Source: Melanopsichium pennsylvanicum (taxonomy: Eukaryota; Basidiomycota; Ustilaginomycetes; Ustilaginales). From it: DNA of 64,000 nt. The DNA is taken from the NCBI GenBank assembly GCA_900208305.1, contig OAPG01000002.1:1612001-1676000 (forward strand), in the 5' to 3' direction. The notes under the pieces are model-generated. The model was given only the letters and a program-made list of their open reading frames with translations. It made no database searches and had not been told where the DNA came from. This document shows, piece by piece, positions 28,188-38,565 of the stretch; position 1 is the stretch's first letter, and each line of letters starts with the position of its first letter. A program made the translations under genes and the position numbers.

Positions 28188-30338
28188 CTACAGGGTTTCA
28201 TGTTCAGGGATGGTTTGAGTTGCATCCAAAGTTGTACTTGAACTTGTCACCTCTGTCGTTGCTGTTCCTACTATTGATGCTTGTTGTGAGACATTATCCA
28301 ATGTCGAAGCTACCGCTGCTATTGCTGTTGGATTTGATGTTGCAGTAGCACCCTCGATGTTTGAACCAGGAGCGGAACTTGCTACACTTGTACCTCTACT
28401 TCTGAACCCAACTTCACCATTACCATCATCACCACCCCCACCCCCACTACCACTATTATTGTTTACATTATGTTGTTCACCAATAACATACCTCAAAATA
28501 TCGGACAAACAAACAATTCCAATCAACTTGCCCCTACTTTTCCTAACCGGATCTCCACTCTCCAACCTTTCCTCCAACGCTCTTTTCGGATCATTAATAA
28601 ATTCTTGCTTATTTATCTTCTCCCTCCTCTTGTCCTCCTCCATCAAATCCTCAACATAACTATCCAACTCTTCCAAAGGTGCAGTCTTATCATATCCACC
28701 AAAATCACTCGCCTTGACCGAAACAGGTTCGGGTTCCAAAACCAACAATCGATGTACCCTCCTTTTACGCAATAACGCAAATATTGAAGCAAGACTATCG
28801 TCAGGACTACAAGTCCAGACTCCCGAAAAATCAGGAGGTCGTCTTTCCAATGCCTGTCGTATGGTCAAGTCCAAAGACGTATACGCTCCAGTACGGACAA
28901 GGGTGATAACATCCACGGTTTCGTACAGATCCACTACATTGCCATCTTCATCCAGAACAGGTACAGCAGAGATACCTCGTTCGGAAAACATGTGCACTAT
29001 GTCAAACACAGTGGTATCCAAAGTGGCCGTTGCGATGGGATGGTAAGGGTTGGTGGTTGCATCACTCGACTCGCTGGCGGCAGCAGCAGCAGCAGCAGCA
29101 GTGGTGGTGTTGCTTGCGGTCGTAGAGGATGAGATGGGCGAAGAACGAGATGAAGTGTTTGGAATGTTGGAAGCGTCGGATTTTTTCCTTGTTGCATCAT
29201 CATCTTGGTGGACTGTCGTAACGTCACTGGTGGTAGGTGCTAGTTCGGACATGGACATATTCAAAGTGTGACCATGTTCTGATTTGAGCATACCTGGTTC
29301 ACTCGCATCCGAACCACGATGACTAGTATTACCACTCGTACTACTCCTCTCTCTTTTATAAGTCTGACAGTATGTGCCAATGTTGCACTGTCTCAAACTC
29401 CTCCATAAAGCTCCGGTCTCTCTACAATTCATCGCAATGAATTTGAGAACTCGATATTGAGTGAGTACGCTCACCACCGTCTCCATACCTGTCTGCTCAT
29501 CATAATCCAACAATGGCAACCGTCTTGCATGCGTCTTGATGAGCAACTGACATGCATCAAAGAGCGGCCTGAGTGGGTGAACAGAGAGCAAAGGAGGGGG
29601 AGGTACGTTGAGCGCTTGTTCGATATCGCGTAGCCGTTCGAGACGGAACTTTTCCACATCCTCTGCTGCTGAATCGTACGAAGAGTGATGGTAGTAGTAC
29701 TGAATGAGGTGGATAATGTCGTTTACAGTGAGCATACCAGCGAAACCGGATAGTTGCTCGTTAGCTTTTGGTTTTGGTTTGGATGGATGGCGTTGGTCGG
29801 AATTTGGGCTTAGGCGACCCTGCAGCTCTGTTGCTTGTGCATGTGCTGGCGGTGATGGTTGAGAATCGGTTTTTGATTCTTGTGATGCGGAGTCGTGTGG
29901 AGCAGAAGAAGAAGAAGAAGAAGAAGAAGAAGAAGAAGAAGAAGAAGAAGAAGAAGAAGAAGAAGAAGGATTGCCCAACAGGTGGTGAGGAGTCGACTGC
30001 CACAGTGGAGCCGAGACGACACCGGCGTGCCACATGACTTCGAGAGCGGGTTTGACTACGAGCTTTGTATCGAGTACAATGAGTCGGAAGCTGACGGGAA
30101 GGACATCGTAACTGCTTCGACCGCGAAGAAAGTCGCGAATAGAGCGGAGAGCGAGAAGGTGTTTGTCTTTGGGTCGAGCGCTCTTTTCGCGTTCTCTGCG
30201 TGCTCGAGTACCTTGCCGAGTGCGAGAAGAGGTGGCTTGGAAACCGGAGACGAATGCTGCAGGAATATCGACGTTGGTAGCGGTAGTAGGGGCGTTGGAC
30301 GAGCTGCCGGATGCAGCTATGGAGCGGGGCACGTCCAT
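28188..30338 (-). CDS. SNF4: AMPK/SNF1 kinase gamma subunit SNF4
   Basis: This 716-residue protein is the nucleotide-sensing gamma subunit of the SNF1/AMPK complex, with four CBS motifs. CBS1 starts near residue 68 (FLRGRSSYDVLPVSFRLIVL; VKPALEVMWHAGVVSAPLW) and is split by an insert containing about 22 consecutive Ser, then resumes (GFAGMLTVNDIIHLIQYYY). CBS2 (LSVHPLRPLFDACQLLIKTH; RRLPLLDYDE), CBS3 (VFDIVHMFSERGISAVPVLD; VVDLYETVDVITL) and CBS4 (LASIFALLRKRRVHRLLVLE; LIGIVCLSDILRYVIG) follow. A Ser/Thr/Ala-rich insert separates the two CBS pairs, and another long insert lies inside CBS4. Yeast SNF4 is only 322 residues, so the extra length is all low complexity. The start is ATG at 30338. 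Confidence 0.93.
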   Translation of the reverse strand: MDVPRSIAASGSSSNAPTTATNVDIPAAFVSGFQATSSRTRQGTRARREREKSARPKDKHLLALRSIRDFLRGRSSYDVLPVSFRLIVLDTKLVVKPALEVMWHAGVVSAPLWQSTPHHLLGNPSSSSSSSSSSSSSSSSSSSSSAPHDSASQESKTDSQPSPPAHAQATELQGRLSPNSDQRHPSKPKPKANEQLSGFAGMLTVNDIIHLIQYYYHHSSYDSAAEDVEKFRLERLRDIEQALNVPPPPLLSVHPLRPLFDACQLLIKTHARRLPLLDYDEQTGMETVVSVLTQYRVLKFIAMNCRETGALWRSLRQCNIGTYCQTYKRERSSTSGNTSHRGSDASEPGMLKSEHGHTLNMSMSELAPTTSDVTTVHQDDDATRKKSDASNIPNTSSRSSPISSSTTASNTTTAAAAAAAASESSDATTNPYHPIATATLDTTVFDIVHMFSERGISAVPVLDEDGNVVDLYETVDVITLVRTGAYTSLDLTIRQALERRPPDFSGVWTCSPDDSLASIFALLRKRRVHRLLVLEPEPVSVKASDFGGYDKTAPLEELDSYVEDLMEEDKRREKINKQEFINDPKRALEERLESGDPVRKSRGKLIGIVCLSDILRYVIGEQHNVNNNSGSGGGGGDDGNGEVGFRSRGTSVASSAPGSNIEGATATSNPTAIAAVASTLDNVSQQASIVGTATTEVTSSSTTLDATQTIPEHETL
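29905..29967. repeat. (GAA)n trinucleotide repeat encoding poly-Ser in SNF4
   Basis: About 21 tandem GAA units lie in the SNF4 coding region. On the coding strand they read TCT, giving a run of about 22 serines inside the first CBS motif. Confidence 0.95.
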
Positions 30339-31460
30339 GATGATGTTGGCGGAGAAAGACGTGAACGCAATAGGTTGAGGAATGCTATGCGGTGAGTGGA
30401 AGGTGTTGTTGGTGAGTCATGAATATGAAGCGAGTTGATGTGTGTTATGTGCTTGTGAGTCGACGATGAGCTGTGTTGGTCAACGCCGATCGCCGGAGCA
30501 GCAGCTGTCCAGGTGTGTGGTGAAATGCAATGCAACGAATTGACAGCGGATGGGAGAGGCGTATGTGATTGAGCTGCAAGAGTGGTTGCAAATATGGTTG
30601 AGACTATCAGGGATGGTGGTGCGGCTGCCAATTGGGAACGTAGCCGTGTGTTGACGAATGCCAATTGATGAATTTGCTGACCGTGTTATGCTTGACGAGC
30701 GCCAGAGGATTGAGCGCGACGAAGGACAGACGTATACAGGTGTGTTGAGCACGGACAAGTATTATTGACTTTGGGCAAAGTGACGATGAGGCAAAGGTGC
30801 AGACAAAGATATGGTGTAGAGGTGACAACCACGGTTTAGTTTTCACCTTTGGTACTTGTTGTACTCGAACTGCCCGTGCGCTCAGCTGTCTTACTCACTC
30901 ACTCACTCACTCACTCACTCACTCACTCAATCACTCAATCACTCACTCACTCACTCACTCTCTGCATGCAATCACACAAAAGGTGGATGCGGAGACCCCG
31001 ATTATAGGGTTTTCCGAATTCTTGTTAGACCGCTCACTAGTTGACTTGAATCCAAATTCGGTGTCTTATTCGGTCAGCGGACAAAGGAGTAGCATGTGAC
31101 AATTCCAACAACGCGGCCTTTACCCTTGTGACATCATTGTTGGTGTTATTGTACAACAGCTCTGCAGATTGATTAGTTTTTTGAGTGCATAATGGCATCA
31201 CTTGTCACTTGCTACACCTATTCAACATCAACATTGCTCCTATGCTGTTTGTCATTTCAGGGTGTGCTCCTGTGCTCCCTTTCAGATACAGTTTTTGCTT
31301 GGAGATAAGACTTAAGTTAGCAATGATTTTCCATGTGCCATCTTTCTGCACTGCACAGTACATGCTCTGAGTGAACCAAATTGTTAGCTCGCATCTGTTG
31401 ATCAATCTCACTCAATTTGAGGCTCCAACTCAACAAAGATTTTCCTGTGCTCAGACACCA
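30339..31460. promoter_or_regulatory. Upstream region of SNF4 with (TCAC)n repeat
   Basis: This is a non-coding region of ordinary composition upstream of SNF4. The only structured element is a tetranucleotide repeat around 30891-30960. ORFs here are shadows without family features. Confidence 0.4.
30891..30960. repeat. (TCAC)n tetranucleotide repeat
   Basis: About 17 units of ACTC/TCAC lie in tandem, with two interrupted units reading TCAATCAC in the middle. Confidence 0.93.
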
Positions 31461-31466
31461 CCTTGC

Positions 31467-32700
31467 TGTTGTTGGTCCGCTCCCAGAGGGAGTGCTGGTG
31501 TTAAGGCCGTAGGGCCTAGATACCGCGGGGCGGCTACAGCCGGGATAGGGTCTACAGGTACGGAGAGGTCGTAGGCGTAGGTGACACAGGCGGTCGGGGG
31601 TCAGAGCACACTACTGCGTTGCTATAGAGCTAACTAAGTAATACATGCGACGAGGTCCGGAGGCAACCTCATGTCAAGCGGGGGCGGGGTAGTAAGGTCC
31701 AAGAGCTATCGGCCACCTCCCACCGCGGCGCTACAATGTTAGGTTGCCGACGGTTGTATTCTGTTTACGGAGGGGCCAGCCGCGGTTGGGCGGTAGGAGG
31801 ATCGTGTTAGGCCGACCGCTCCTCTGCGAAGGGTCCGGAGAGGGTCGGTCGGGGCCCGATCGCGACGATCGCTCAATCGGGAGGGGGGGCCGAGCGCCCC
31901 CTCTTTGGACTACGGTTGGCATCAAACACCACTCATGTACGTTGAGCAAGCATGCGCAAAGAGCCGGCTCCTTGGCTACATTTGCGCCCCGCACTGGGTC
32001 AATGGCCAGGAGGCAGGAAAACAATAGAGCAACACCATTGTGGCCACAGGAAGGTGTTACAGGGACTCAGAATGAGTCCGGATGAAACCCTTGATTTTAT
32101 TGGGTACCATATTGAGTTCCGGTAAAAGGGTGGGTTTCCAGTTGTTTCGGTTAAACACTTGCCGGAAGCTGTGGGTGGAGACCAGAGGCTGTAGAGGGCC
32201 GCTACAGGAGCTGGAAGGATCTCTGGCAGGTACGGAGGGTCCAGATAACAGGCTTGGTAGGATTTGGGGTCAAGCGATAAGCAGCTACTGGCTTGGGTAG
32301 CCAGCACTGATAAGCACGGGGGCCAAATCCGGTGTACACAGGCACAAGGCAGCTAAAGAAACTAACCGCCAATAAGGGGGGCCCTGATAAGAGGGATCCT
32401 GATAAGAACTTCAAGCAGGGCTTGAAAGATATAAGAGGGCATTTGTTTCAATCATGGAGGAGCAGGGCTCATCCACTCTATTATTCATTACCTTAGTTAT
32501 ATGTTATAAGTTTCTCAGTATCTACTTCTTGTCTCCGCTGCAATCACCAGGCATTGCAGCATTAAGGTGTTTGTGTCCAGAAACCAAACACACTTGACAA
32601 CTGTCAGCACCTCTACTGACACTACAGCACCTCCACTGTAGGCGGAACCACAACCGCGGCGACAGAACCCACACCGTAGCCTTATCAGACAGCAACAACA
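31467..32700 (+). mobile_element. Putative decayed solo LTR or related element
   Basis: This block is visibly richer in G and C than its flanks and has no coding capacity. It is bounded by short inverted ends, TGTTGTTG at 31467 and CAACAACA ending at 32700 (10-bp inverted repeat if one flanking GC pair is counted). Inside, four GATAAG boxes precede a TATAAG box at 32430. After that comes a mixed AT-rich stretch with poly(A)-signal-like TTATAAG near 32508, the U3-R-U5 order expected of an LTR. I find no target-site duplication at these exact ends and no primer-binding site, so the ends are uncertain and the identity is inferred. Confidence 0.4.
32276..32435 (+). promoter_or_regulatory. GATAAG cluster followed by TATA box
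   Basis: GATAAG occurs in the same orientation at 32276, 32309, 32386 and 32401, plus GATAAC at 32244, ahead of TATAAG at 32430-32435. The spacing suits a promoter driving rightward transcription inside the LTR-like block. GATA-type zinc-finger factors are the known binders of this word in fungi. Confidence 0.45.
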
Positions 32701-33133
32701 GCTCCCAAGTTTGCAGGAGACGTTGTAGACATTGAATGGTGCATGCATTATGGACACTCGTGTGTAGCGCAGGTCACACAATCATCTAGACGAGCCGCAC
32801 TACCACTGAACGGAAGTGTTCACGGGGGCTAGTTGACTCGGAACGGTTCCAGCGGGTCTTAGAACAAAATTGGATAGAAAACGCATTTCCAGCGGGTTTC
32901 ATTTCGAAGCACGATAAAACCCCAGATTCCATTGGATATTAAATGGAACCCCAAGGAACAGGTTCAAAACAAAGAAAGAGTTCATATGTCTTGCATGTGT
33001 TGTAGCTGAAATCAAAAGTTGCATCTTTTCTGAGCTATAATGAACAGCAAGAAAGAGAAGACAAGACTAAGATAAAAATGTTTGAGAGAGACAATACATC
33101 CCCCCTTTTTTCTCCCCTTTCTCCTCTTTGTTT
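32701..33133. other. Non-coding flank between LTR-like block and ELYS gene
   Basis: This region contains a short direct repeat of TTCCAGCGGGT (about 32847 and 32887). It has no coding potential. Confidence 0.35.
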
Positions 33134-36100
33134 TCACTCGAGACCACCAGGCATTTTGTGACTACTACCACCACGAGTAGTGACGGCAGAGGACGATGTT
33201 GGCAGTGTCTGTATCTTTGGCTTGCTAATAGCTCCCCTACCACCACCACCTCTTCTCTTTGCAGGTGAACTAATTTCGCTCATTTCGGTAGCCAACATGA
33301 TCCCTCCTTCAGGTTCAACACTACTCAACCTACTTGATCTTCTAACAACACTTCCTCTGCTTGCCCCACCAGTCCTTTTTGATTTTGGTGTTGTTGTTTT
33401 CTTCTGTGCATCGTTTCTTTTGTTTAAAGACCTACTCATCGGTTTACCTTGACCATCATCAACGTCATGATCATTATCACCGATTTCACTGATGGTATAA
33501 ATCGTACTTGCACCTCCATCACCATGTTGACCTGTTACTTGACTTCCCTCATTCACACTCTCCAACTCGGCCGTGGCTGCTCTCGTCCTCCTCGCAATTG
33601 GTGCACCATCACCGGCACCAGCATCATCATCACCGAACGACGCTACGCCGCGTTGCGTACCCTGCTGTACTCTGGAAAATTGCTCCAAATTCGACAACGT
33701 CAAAGGTCTACGGTTCACAGCGCTCGTCGAACGAGTCATTCGTTTCTCCCCGACTCCTCCTCTTCCTCTACCGGCTAAGTTTGTCTCGGTACGACTCTTA
33801 CTAATCTTCTTCGTATCACCACCTTTGTTATTGTTTTTGTTATTGCTTTTGTCTTCGCCGTCGTGGTGATGGTGGTTCACATCGGCGAGGTTGGTTCCAG
33901 TTCTCGAACGAGTCAATTTAGATTCGGTCGCCGAAACAGAATTGGTAAAAGTAGCAGCAGCGGTGGTCTTGTTGCGTGTACGACGTTTCGCAGGAGGCTC
34001 TTTGGAAGCAGCATTGAGATCATCATCCATTCGAGCATCAAAAGCAGCATTGTCGTTATCTTGTTGAGCCTCATTCCACCCGCGACGACCAGGAACAAGT
34101 CGACCGATGCTTGCATCATTACCATTGCTATTACCACGAATCTTTGCTCTCGTCTGGGTCTGGATAAACGTGTCGTCCCCAAACTCTTCGCCTTCTGCTC
34201 CGACTACATCGTCTTGGTCAGAATACCTGTGTTCATTCTCGGGATCGCTTTCCACCATATCATCATCATCGTCATCATCAAGACTAATGGACTCTTCACC
34301 TCGACCACCCAGCCGACTCTTTTTCCCATGTTGAGAAACGATCTCAAGCGCCCCAGTGAGCTTCTTCCTTCCCCCACCCAAACCTCCACCACGACCACTG
34401 GTGGTTAGAGACGGCAGACTGCGGATGGAGGCAAAAGGCGACGTGTTTGCAGGTTGAAATGCCGTCGCATGCGGACTGGAATGCTGATGATAGGGTGAAG
34501 AACGAGAGCCAGAGGCGACGGAAGCATTACCTGGGATGTTGTTGGGACGGGTGAGCTTGGGTAGACCCGAAAACGGACTGCTGGAAGTGAGCGTTGGCTG
34601 GTTGCGCCAAGGTGATGCAGTTGGTGGTGAAGCAGCACGAGTTGCTGACGAGCTGGTGGTTTTGGCCGATTCGACGGGTTTGGAGACGAGCACTGCTGAG
34701 CCATCCATTTCTTCGAGATCGTTGACCAAGACATCGTCGTCGTGGTCGTTGTTAGCAGACCCGTGGACATTGGCCAAATCCGAAGTGAAGGGCTTGCCGC
34801 TCAAGGCATTCTTGGCGAGAAATCCTAACATGGCTACAGGATGGTTTGGAGTAGTACCGCTTCGGCCAGGTGTACCGACAAGCGAGCCAGCGACAGGCGA
34901 GTCCACAACACTGGGAACGACCACTTTGGTCGACGTACTAGGCGCAGATGGCGAAGCCGAGGCTCGAACAACAGCGGACAGGATGGCTGCTTGTGTCGAT
35001 GGCGTGTGTGTCTTGGACCTGCGAGCAGCGGGCGAAGCACTGAGTGGGGTAAGAGCCAATATTGAGCGGTCTTCCAGTTCGTTGACGGCGATGCTGGCAT
35101 TTCCACCCTTTGAGGTTTCACTGTTGACTTTGTGCTCCTCCTTGTCATGCATGATACCGCCACTAATCTCGACACTCTCCTCGATGCGAAGCAGCTCCTT
35201 CTGTACTTCTGGCAAGATCTGTCTGGCACCTGCGATCATCCTTTTCCTTTGCTCCATCAACTTGCTCCTCTGTTGAGCATCCTTTGCGGTGGTGTGCCCT
35301 TGACCTACATCAGGTCCGAGTCTACGATCGAGACCGACAGCATCCATGTACCTGCCTTGGCTAATGTATCGTACAATGAGCACGTCAGCAGCCACATAGC
35401 TCCAAGTGGCGGTCATGGCGGCGGGAGGGGAGAGAACAAAGCGCTCCAATGTGATCTCTTCCTCGGCGTCCAAGCTGCACGCGAGCAAGTTATTAATGGC
35501 AGCTGGACGAGGCGGGGCGAAGCAATGTTGGAGCACCTTGAAGATGAGCCGTGCACGTACAGAGACGCGTTGTTGTTCGTCATCTTGGATTGCGAAAGTG
35601 AGTTTACGAATTTCGGAGATGGCGCGAGCTGGGCCAGAGACGAAACAGAGAGCTTGGATTTGCATTTCGATCTCGTCGAGAAAGGCATCGGAGCCGGGTG
35701 GGGAGGTGGTTGTTTGGTTGGATGTGCGCAAGAAGCGCAACAGAAGCTTTGCGCGGGCTACTTCCGAACGCTGATTGTTAGGGGAAGGGAGGTAGAGGGT
35801 ACGAATGATCTTGGGAATAAAGTCGGCGACGACGAGAAGAGGGATGGCTTGTTCATACTGATCGTTGTCCAGAAGCCAGTATCCCTGCATGGCATCTGTG
35901 AAGTGGGGGAGGATGACATAATTGTCAGCAAAGCTCTCAGCCGTTGAAGCGATTGTGGAAGAAGCGTGTTCAGAAGAGGGCTGAGAGTATGCGTCGAAAT
36001 CAAGCAAGAGGTAGTAGACTAGTGAGAGCTGCTTGAGGTAGTCGAGAGTGGTAGCGGCAAAGATGGCTTTGAGCAATGCTGAGAGCTGATCTGTGGAGCT

Positions 36101-36325
36101 AGGAGGGTAAAGAGAAGCATCTACGGATGCAAACGAGAGCAGCTCGTCAAAGAAGAGCTTTCGACCAGAGATGGTGGATCTGCGCTCGTTAATGAATGTG
36201 ATGCGTTTGGACGACCAGGAGGACTGGATGGATGCTGTAGAAGTGAAGATGGGTAGGATATCGGCAGCGAGGGCAGCCGCCTCATCTTGAAGATTTTGCG
36301 GTGAGAGCACGCTTTGCGCCGACAT
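33134..36325 (-). CDS. ELYS-type nucleoporin
   Basis: This 1063-residue protein has an N-terminal helical ELYS-like domain over about residues 20-330, recognised from the pattern LSLVYYLLLDFDAYSQP, FTDAMQGYWLLDNDQYEQAIPLL, FIPKIIRTLYLP and AKLLLRFLR. ELYS proteins sit at nuclear pores and, in animals, seed pore assembly on chromatin; in fungi a short ELYS binds the Nup107/Nup84 complex. The remaining ~650 residues are disordered, with acidic clusters (DDDDDDDMVESDPENE), many Lys/Arg-rich and Gly/Arg patches (RGRGG, RRGGGGRG) that could bind chromatin, and SP/TP sites. The start is ATG at 36325; the frame extends upstream only from TTG. The symbol is withheld because fungal naming differs (ely5 in fission yeast). 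Confidence 0.78.
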   Translation of the reverse strand: MSAQSVLSPQNLQDEAAALAADILPIFTSTASIQSSWSSKRITFINERRSTISGRKLFFDELLSFASVDASLYPPSSTDQLSALLKAIFAATTLDYLKQLSLVYYLLLDFDAYSQPSSEHASSTIASTAESFADNYVILPHFTDAMQGYWLLDNDQYEQAIPLLVVADFIPKIIRTLYLPSPNNQRSEVARAKLLLRFLRTSNQTTTSPPGSDAFLDEIEMQIQALCFVSGPARAISEIRKLTFAIQDDEQQRVSVRARLIFKVLQHCFAPPRPAAINNLLACSLDAEEEITLERFVLSPPAAMTATWSYVAADVLIVRYISQGRYMDAVGLDRRLGPDVGQGHTTAKDAQQRSKLMEQRKRMIAGARQILPEVQKELLRIEESVEISGGIMHDKEEHKVNSETSKGGNASIAVNELEDRSILALTPLSASPAARRSKTHTPSTQAAILSAVVRASASPSAPSTSTKVVVPSVVDSPVAGSLVGTPGRSGTTPNHPVAMLGFLAKNALSGKPFTSDLANVHGSANNDHDDDVLVNDLEEMDGSAVLVSKPVESAKTTSSSATRAASPPTASPWRNQPTLTSSSPFSGLPKLTRPNNIPGNASVASGSRSSPYHQHSSPHATAFQPANTSPFASIRSLPSLTTSGRGGGLGGGRKKLTGALEIVSQHGKKSRLGGRGEESISLDDDDDDDMVESDPENEHRYSDQDDVVGAEGEEFGDDTFIQTQTRAKIRGNSNGNDASIGRLVPGRRGWNEAQQDNDNAAFDARMDDDLNAASKEPPAKRRTRNKTTAAATFTNSVSATESKLTRSRTGTNLADVNHHHHDGEDKSNNKNNNKGGDTKKISKSRTETNLAGRGRGGVGEKRMTRSTSAVNRRPLTLSNLEQFSRVQQGTQRGVASFGDDDAGAGDGAPIARRTRAATAELESVNEGSQVTGQHGDGGASTIYTISEIGDNDHDVDDGQGKPMSRSLNKRNDAQKKTTTPKSKRTGGASRGSVVRRSSRLSSVEPEGGIMLATEMSEISSPAKRRGGGGRGAISKPKIQTLPTSSSAVTTRGGSSHKMPGGLE

Positions 36326-36792
36326 GATGTAATGTACAGTCGAACGCAAGATGCCAGTTGAGCAAAGCTACTGACGGTTGAAGAAGATGATGGTGTTTGA
36401 AACCAAAGTGTTGTTTCACAGCACAGTGAAATTGAGATTCTTGTGTTTTTTCTTTTTCTTTTTTCTTATTATGATTATTTATTTATTTTTGGTCGCTCCA
36501 ACGTTTTTAATAATGATCGGGTGAATTCTTAGCATGATTCGACCCGATTTATCGATCGAATCAGTTGATCAGATCGGCTCCGATTCGTCTTTTGAACATT
36601 ACTCTGTGACTTTGGAAAGGGTCCTCTTCTAGCTCAGCTGTGACTGTGTTGATTGTGATTCACATTCACATTCACATTCACATTGCCTACTCTGTACTTA
36701 CTTGCTCCCCCTTCTCCAGATCAACTAAACATTCGAACGCCATTCAACTACATTAGGAAACATTCGCATCATCATCGCCGTGCTTTGCCGTC
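36326..36792. promoter_or_regulatory. Divergent promoter region ELYS / RPD3
   Basis: This 467-bp spacer has AT-rich runs near 36450-36490, a GTGACTGTG word near 36640 and a (CACATT)n repeat at 36661-36684. These resemble the hexamer array upstream of DDI1. Confidence 0.45.
36661..36684. repeat. (CACATT)n hexanucleotide repeat
   Basis: Four tandem copies of a hexamer lie about 110 bp upstream of the RPD3 start codon. Confidence 0.9.
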
Positions 36793-38565
36793 ATGGAACC
36801 GGCCCCTGTGTTGCGAACCCCACGCAAACGGGTCGCATACTACTACGACCACGATGTCGGCAACTTTAGCTATGGTCTTGGGCATCCCATGAAACCCCAT
36901 CGTATGCGAATGACCCACAATCTCGTCACTAACTATGGTCTTCACAAAAAGATGGACATTCTTCGTCCCAAACGTGCCACTCGCGACCAAATGACCCGTT
37001 TCCACACCGATGAATACGTCGACTTCCTTCATCGCGTCACTCCCGAAACCGTTCACGAACTCACCAACCAAGGCACACGCTACCTCATCGGTGAAGATTG
37101 TCCTGCCTTTGACGGTCTGTACGAGTTCTGCTCCATTTCTGCTGGTGGTTCCATCGCCGCTGCAACCCGACTCAACTCGGGCGAATCGGATGTGGCCATC
37201 AATTGGGCAGGTGGTTTGCATCACGCAAAGAAACGTGAAGCCAGCGGGTTCTGCTACGTTAACGATATCGTACTCGCCATCCTGGAACTGTTGCGCGTTC
37301 ACCTTCGTGTTCTCTACATCGACATTGACATTCATCACGGAGATGGAGTCGAAGAAGCATTCTACACTACCGATAGGGTCATGACCGCAAGTTTCCACAA
37401 ATTTGGTGACTTTTTCCCAGGTACAGGCGATGTACGCGATGTGGGCATCAAGAAGGGTAAAACCTATTGCGTCAATGTTCCGCTTCGTGATGGTATCGGT
37501 GATCTGGAGTTTGGCAACATCTTTCGTCCCGTGATTTCGCATATTATGGAATGGTATCGACCTGGTGCGGTGGTGTTGCAGTGCGGAGCGGATTCGTTGG
37601 CGGGTGACAAGTTGGGATGTTTCAACCTCTCGATGCGTGGTCATGCTGCCTGTGTCGCATTCATGCAGACTTTTGACGTTCCTTTGATCGCAGTTGGTGG
37701 AGGAGGTTACACAGTTCGTAACGTAGCGAGAACTTGGACTTATGAGACCGGTCTTCTGGTGGGTCAAAAGCTGGATGAAGATCTTCCGTTTAATGACTAC
37801 ATCCAGTATTTTGGTCCGGAATACAAACTCGAAGTACCTGCCACATCCATGGATAACCTCAACTCGAAAGAGTATCTTGACAATCTACGTACAAAGATTA
37901 TCGAGAATCTTCGTCAACTTCCCTCTGCACCTGGTGTGCAGATGCAAGAGACGCCACGAAACACACTTAACCCTGCGGATGTCGAAGTGTCGGATGGCGA
38001 AGATTCGGATTTGGACCAACGCATTTCGCAACGATTGCGCGATTCGCACGTGCAGACCTGGGATGACGAGTTATCAGGTGATGAGGATGAAGACATGGGA
38101 CAAAATAGGCAAGATTTGGAATCGGCATGGGCTATAGATACGGAAAGTAGGAGATCGAGTCATGCCAGTGGGAGACCTCCTGGGATTATGGATCCTTTAA
38201 GGCGTTTTGAGCATGATTTAGGTGTTAAGTATATGAATCAGAATGGCGTTGGATCAGGAAAAGGAAAAGGAAAGGCAAAGAGGACGTTTTTCGCAACCAG
38301 AGCAGCAAAGCCAGTGTTGGCAGATTTGCAGCTTGATCAAGATGATGAAGAAGATGATGATCATCATCATCACCATCATCATTATCAACAACAACAAAAT
38401 TTGGCGGCAAGGAGAAGTGGAAGGTCGAGAGCGTTTTTGCAAAGTGAAACCGGATTGGCAGGTGACGCTACTCCAATGTGCGATATTGAAATGGGTTCAC
38501 CCGCTCTATCGGCTGCTGCAGTGGCAAACGTAAACGGTAATCGTCTTTCCAATGGTCGAAGGTGA
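36793..38565 (+). CDS. RPD3: Class I histone deacetylase, RPD3 type
   Basis: This 590-residue zinc-dependent histone deacetylase acts in nuclear co-repressor complexes. The catalytic domain (about 10-375) is intact: His pair H143-H144 ([21 protein letters not shown]), zinc ligands D179 and H181 ([15 protein letters not shown]), third zinc ligand D267 ([14 protein letters not shown]) and catalytic Y306 ([14 protein letters not shown]). [20 protein letters not shown] and [19 protein letters not shown] place it in the RPD3 rather than the HOS2 subgroup. The C-terminal 200 residues are disordered, with acidic clusters ([20 protein letters not shown]), a basic GKGKGKAKR patch, and DDEEDDD followed by a His-rich run. 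In related smuts an RPD3-class enzyme is named Hda1, so naming varies. The start ATG is the first of the frame. Confidence 0.96.
   Translation: MEPAPVLRTPRKRVAYYYDHDVGNFSYGLGHPMKPHRMRMTHNLVTNYGLHKKMDILRPKRATRDQMTRFHTDEYVDFLHRVTPETVHELTNQGTRYLIGEDCPAFDGLYEFCSISAGGSIAAATRLNSGESDVAINWAGGLHHAKKREASGFCYVNDIVLAILELLRVHLRVLYIDIDIHHGDGVEEAFYTTDRVMTASFHKFGDFFPGTGDVRDVGIKKGKTYCVNVPLRDGIGDLEFGNIFRPVISHIMEWYRPGAVVLQCGADSLAGDKLGCFNLSMRGHAACVAFMQTFDVPLIAVGGGGYTVRNVARTWTYETGLLVGQKLDEDLPFNDYIQYFGPEYKLEVPATSMDNLNSKEYLDNLRTKIIENLRQLPSAPGVQMQETPRNTLNPADVEVSDGEDSDLDQRISQRLRDSHVQTWDDELSGDEDEDMGQNRQDLESAWAIDTESRRSSHASGRPPGIMDPLRRFEHDLGVKYMNQNGVGSGKGKGKAKRTFFATRAAKPVLADLQLDQDDEEDDDHHHHHHHYQQQQNLAARRSGRSRAFLQSETGLAGDATPMCDIEMGSPALSAAAVANVNGNRLSNGRR

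Noticed and set aside
30856..31044. Tetranucleotide array as a CRISPR-like or tandem coding repeat
   Set aside because: Unit is 4 bp without spacers; it is a plain microsatellite, and no CRISPR array exists in the window.
31731..32085. Opposed frames inside the LTR-like block
   Set aside because: They lack reverse transcriptase, integrase or Gag features and arise from GC-rich non-coding sequence.
31037..32838. 10-bp direct repeat CTAGTTGACT flanking the LTR-like block
   Set aside because: Positions 31037 and 32829 are far outside the inferred ends, and one or two 10-mer pairs are expected by chance in this span, so it is not accepted as a target-site duplication.
36772..37767. 331-codon frame antisense to RPD3
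   Set aside because: It mirrors the conserved HDAC coding sequence and has no family features of its own.
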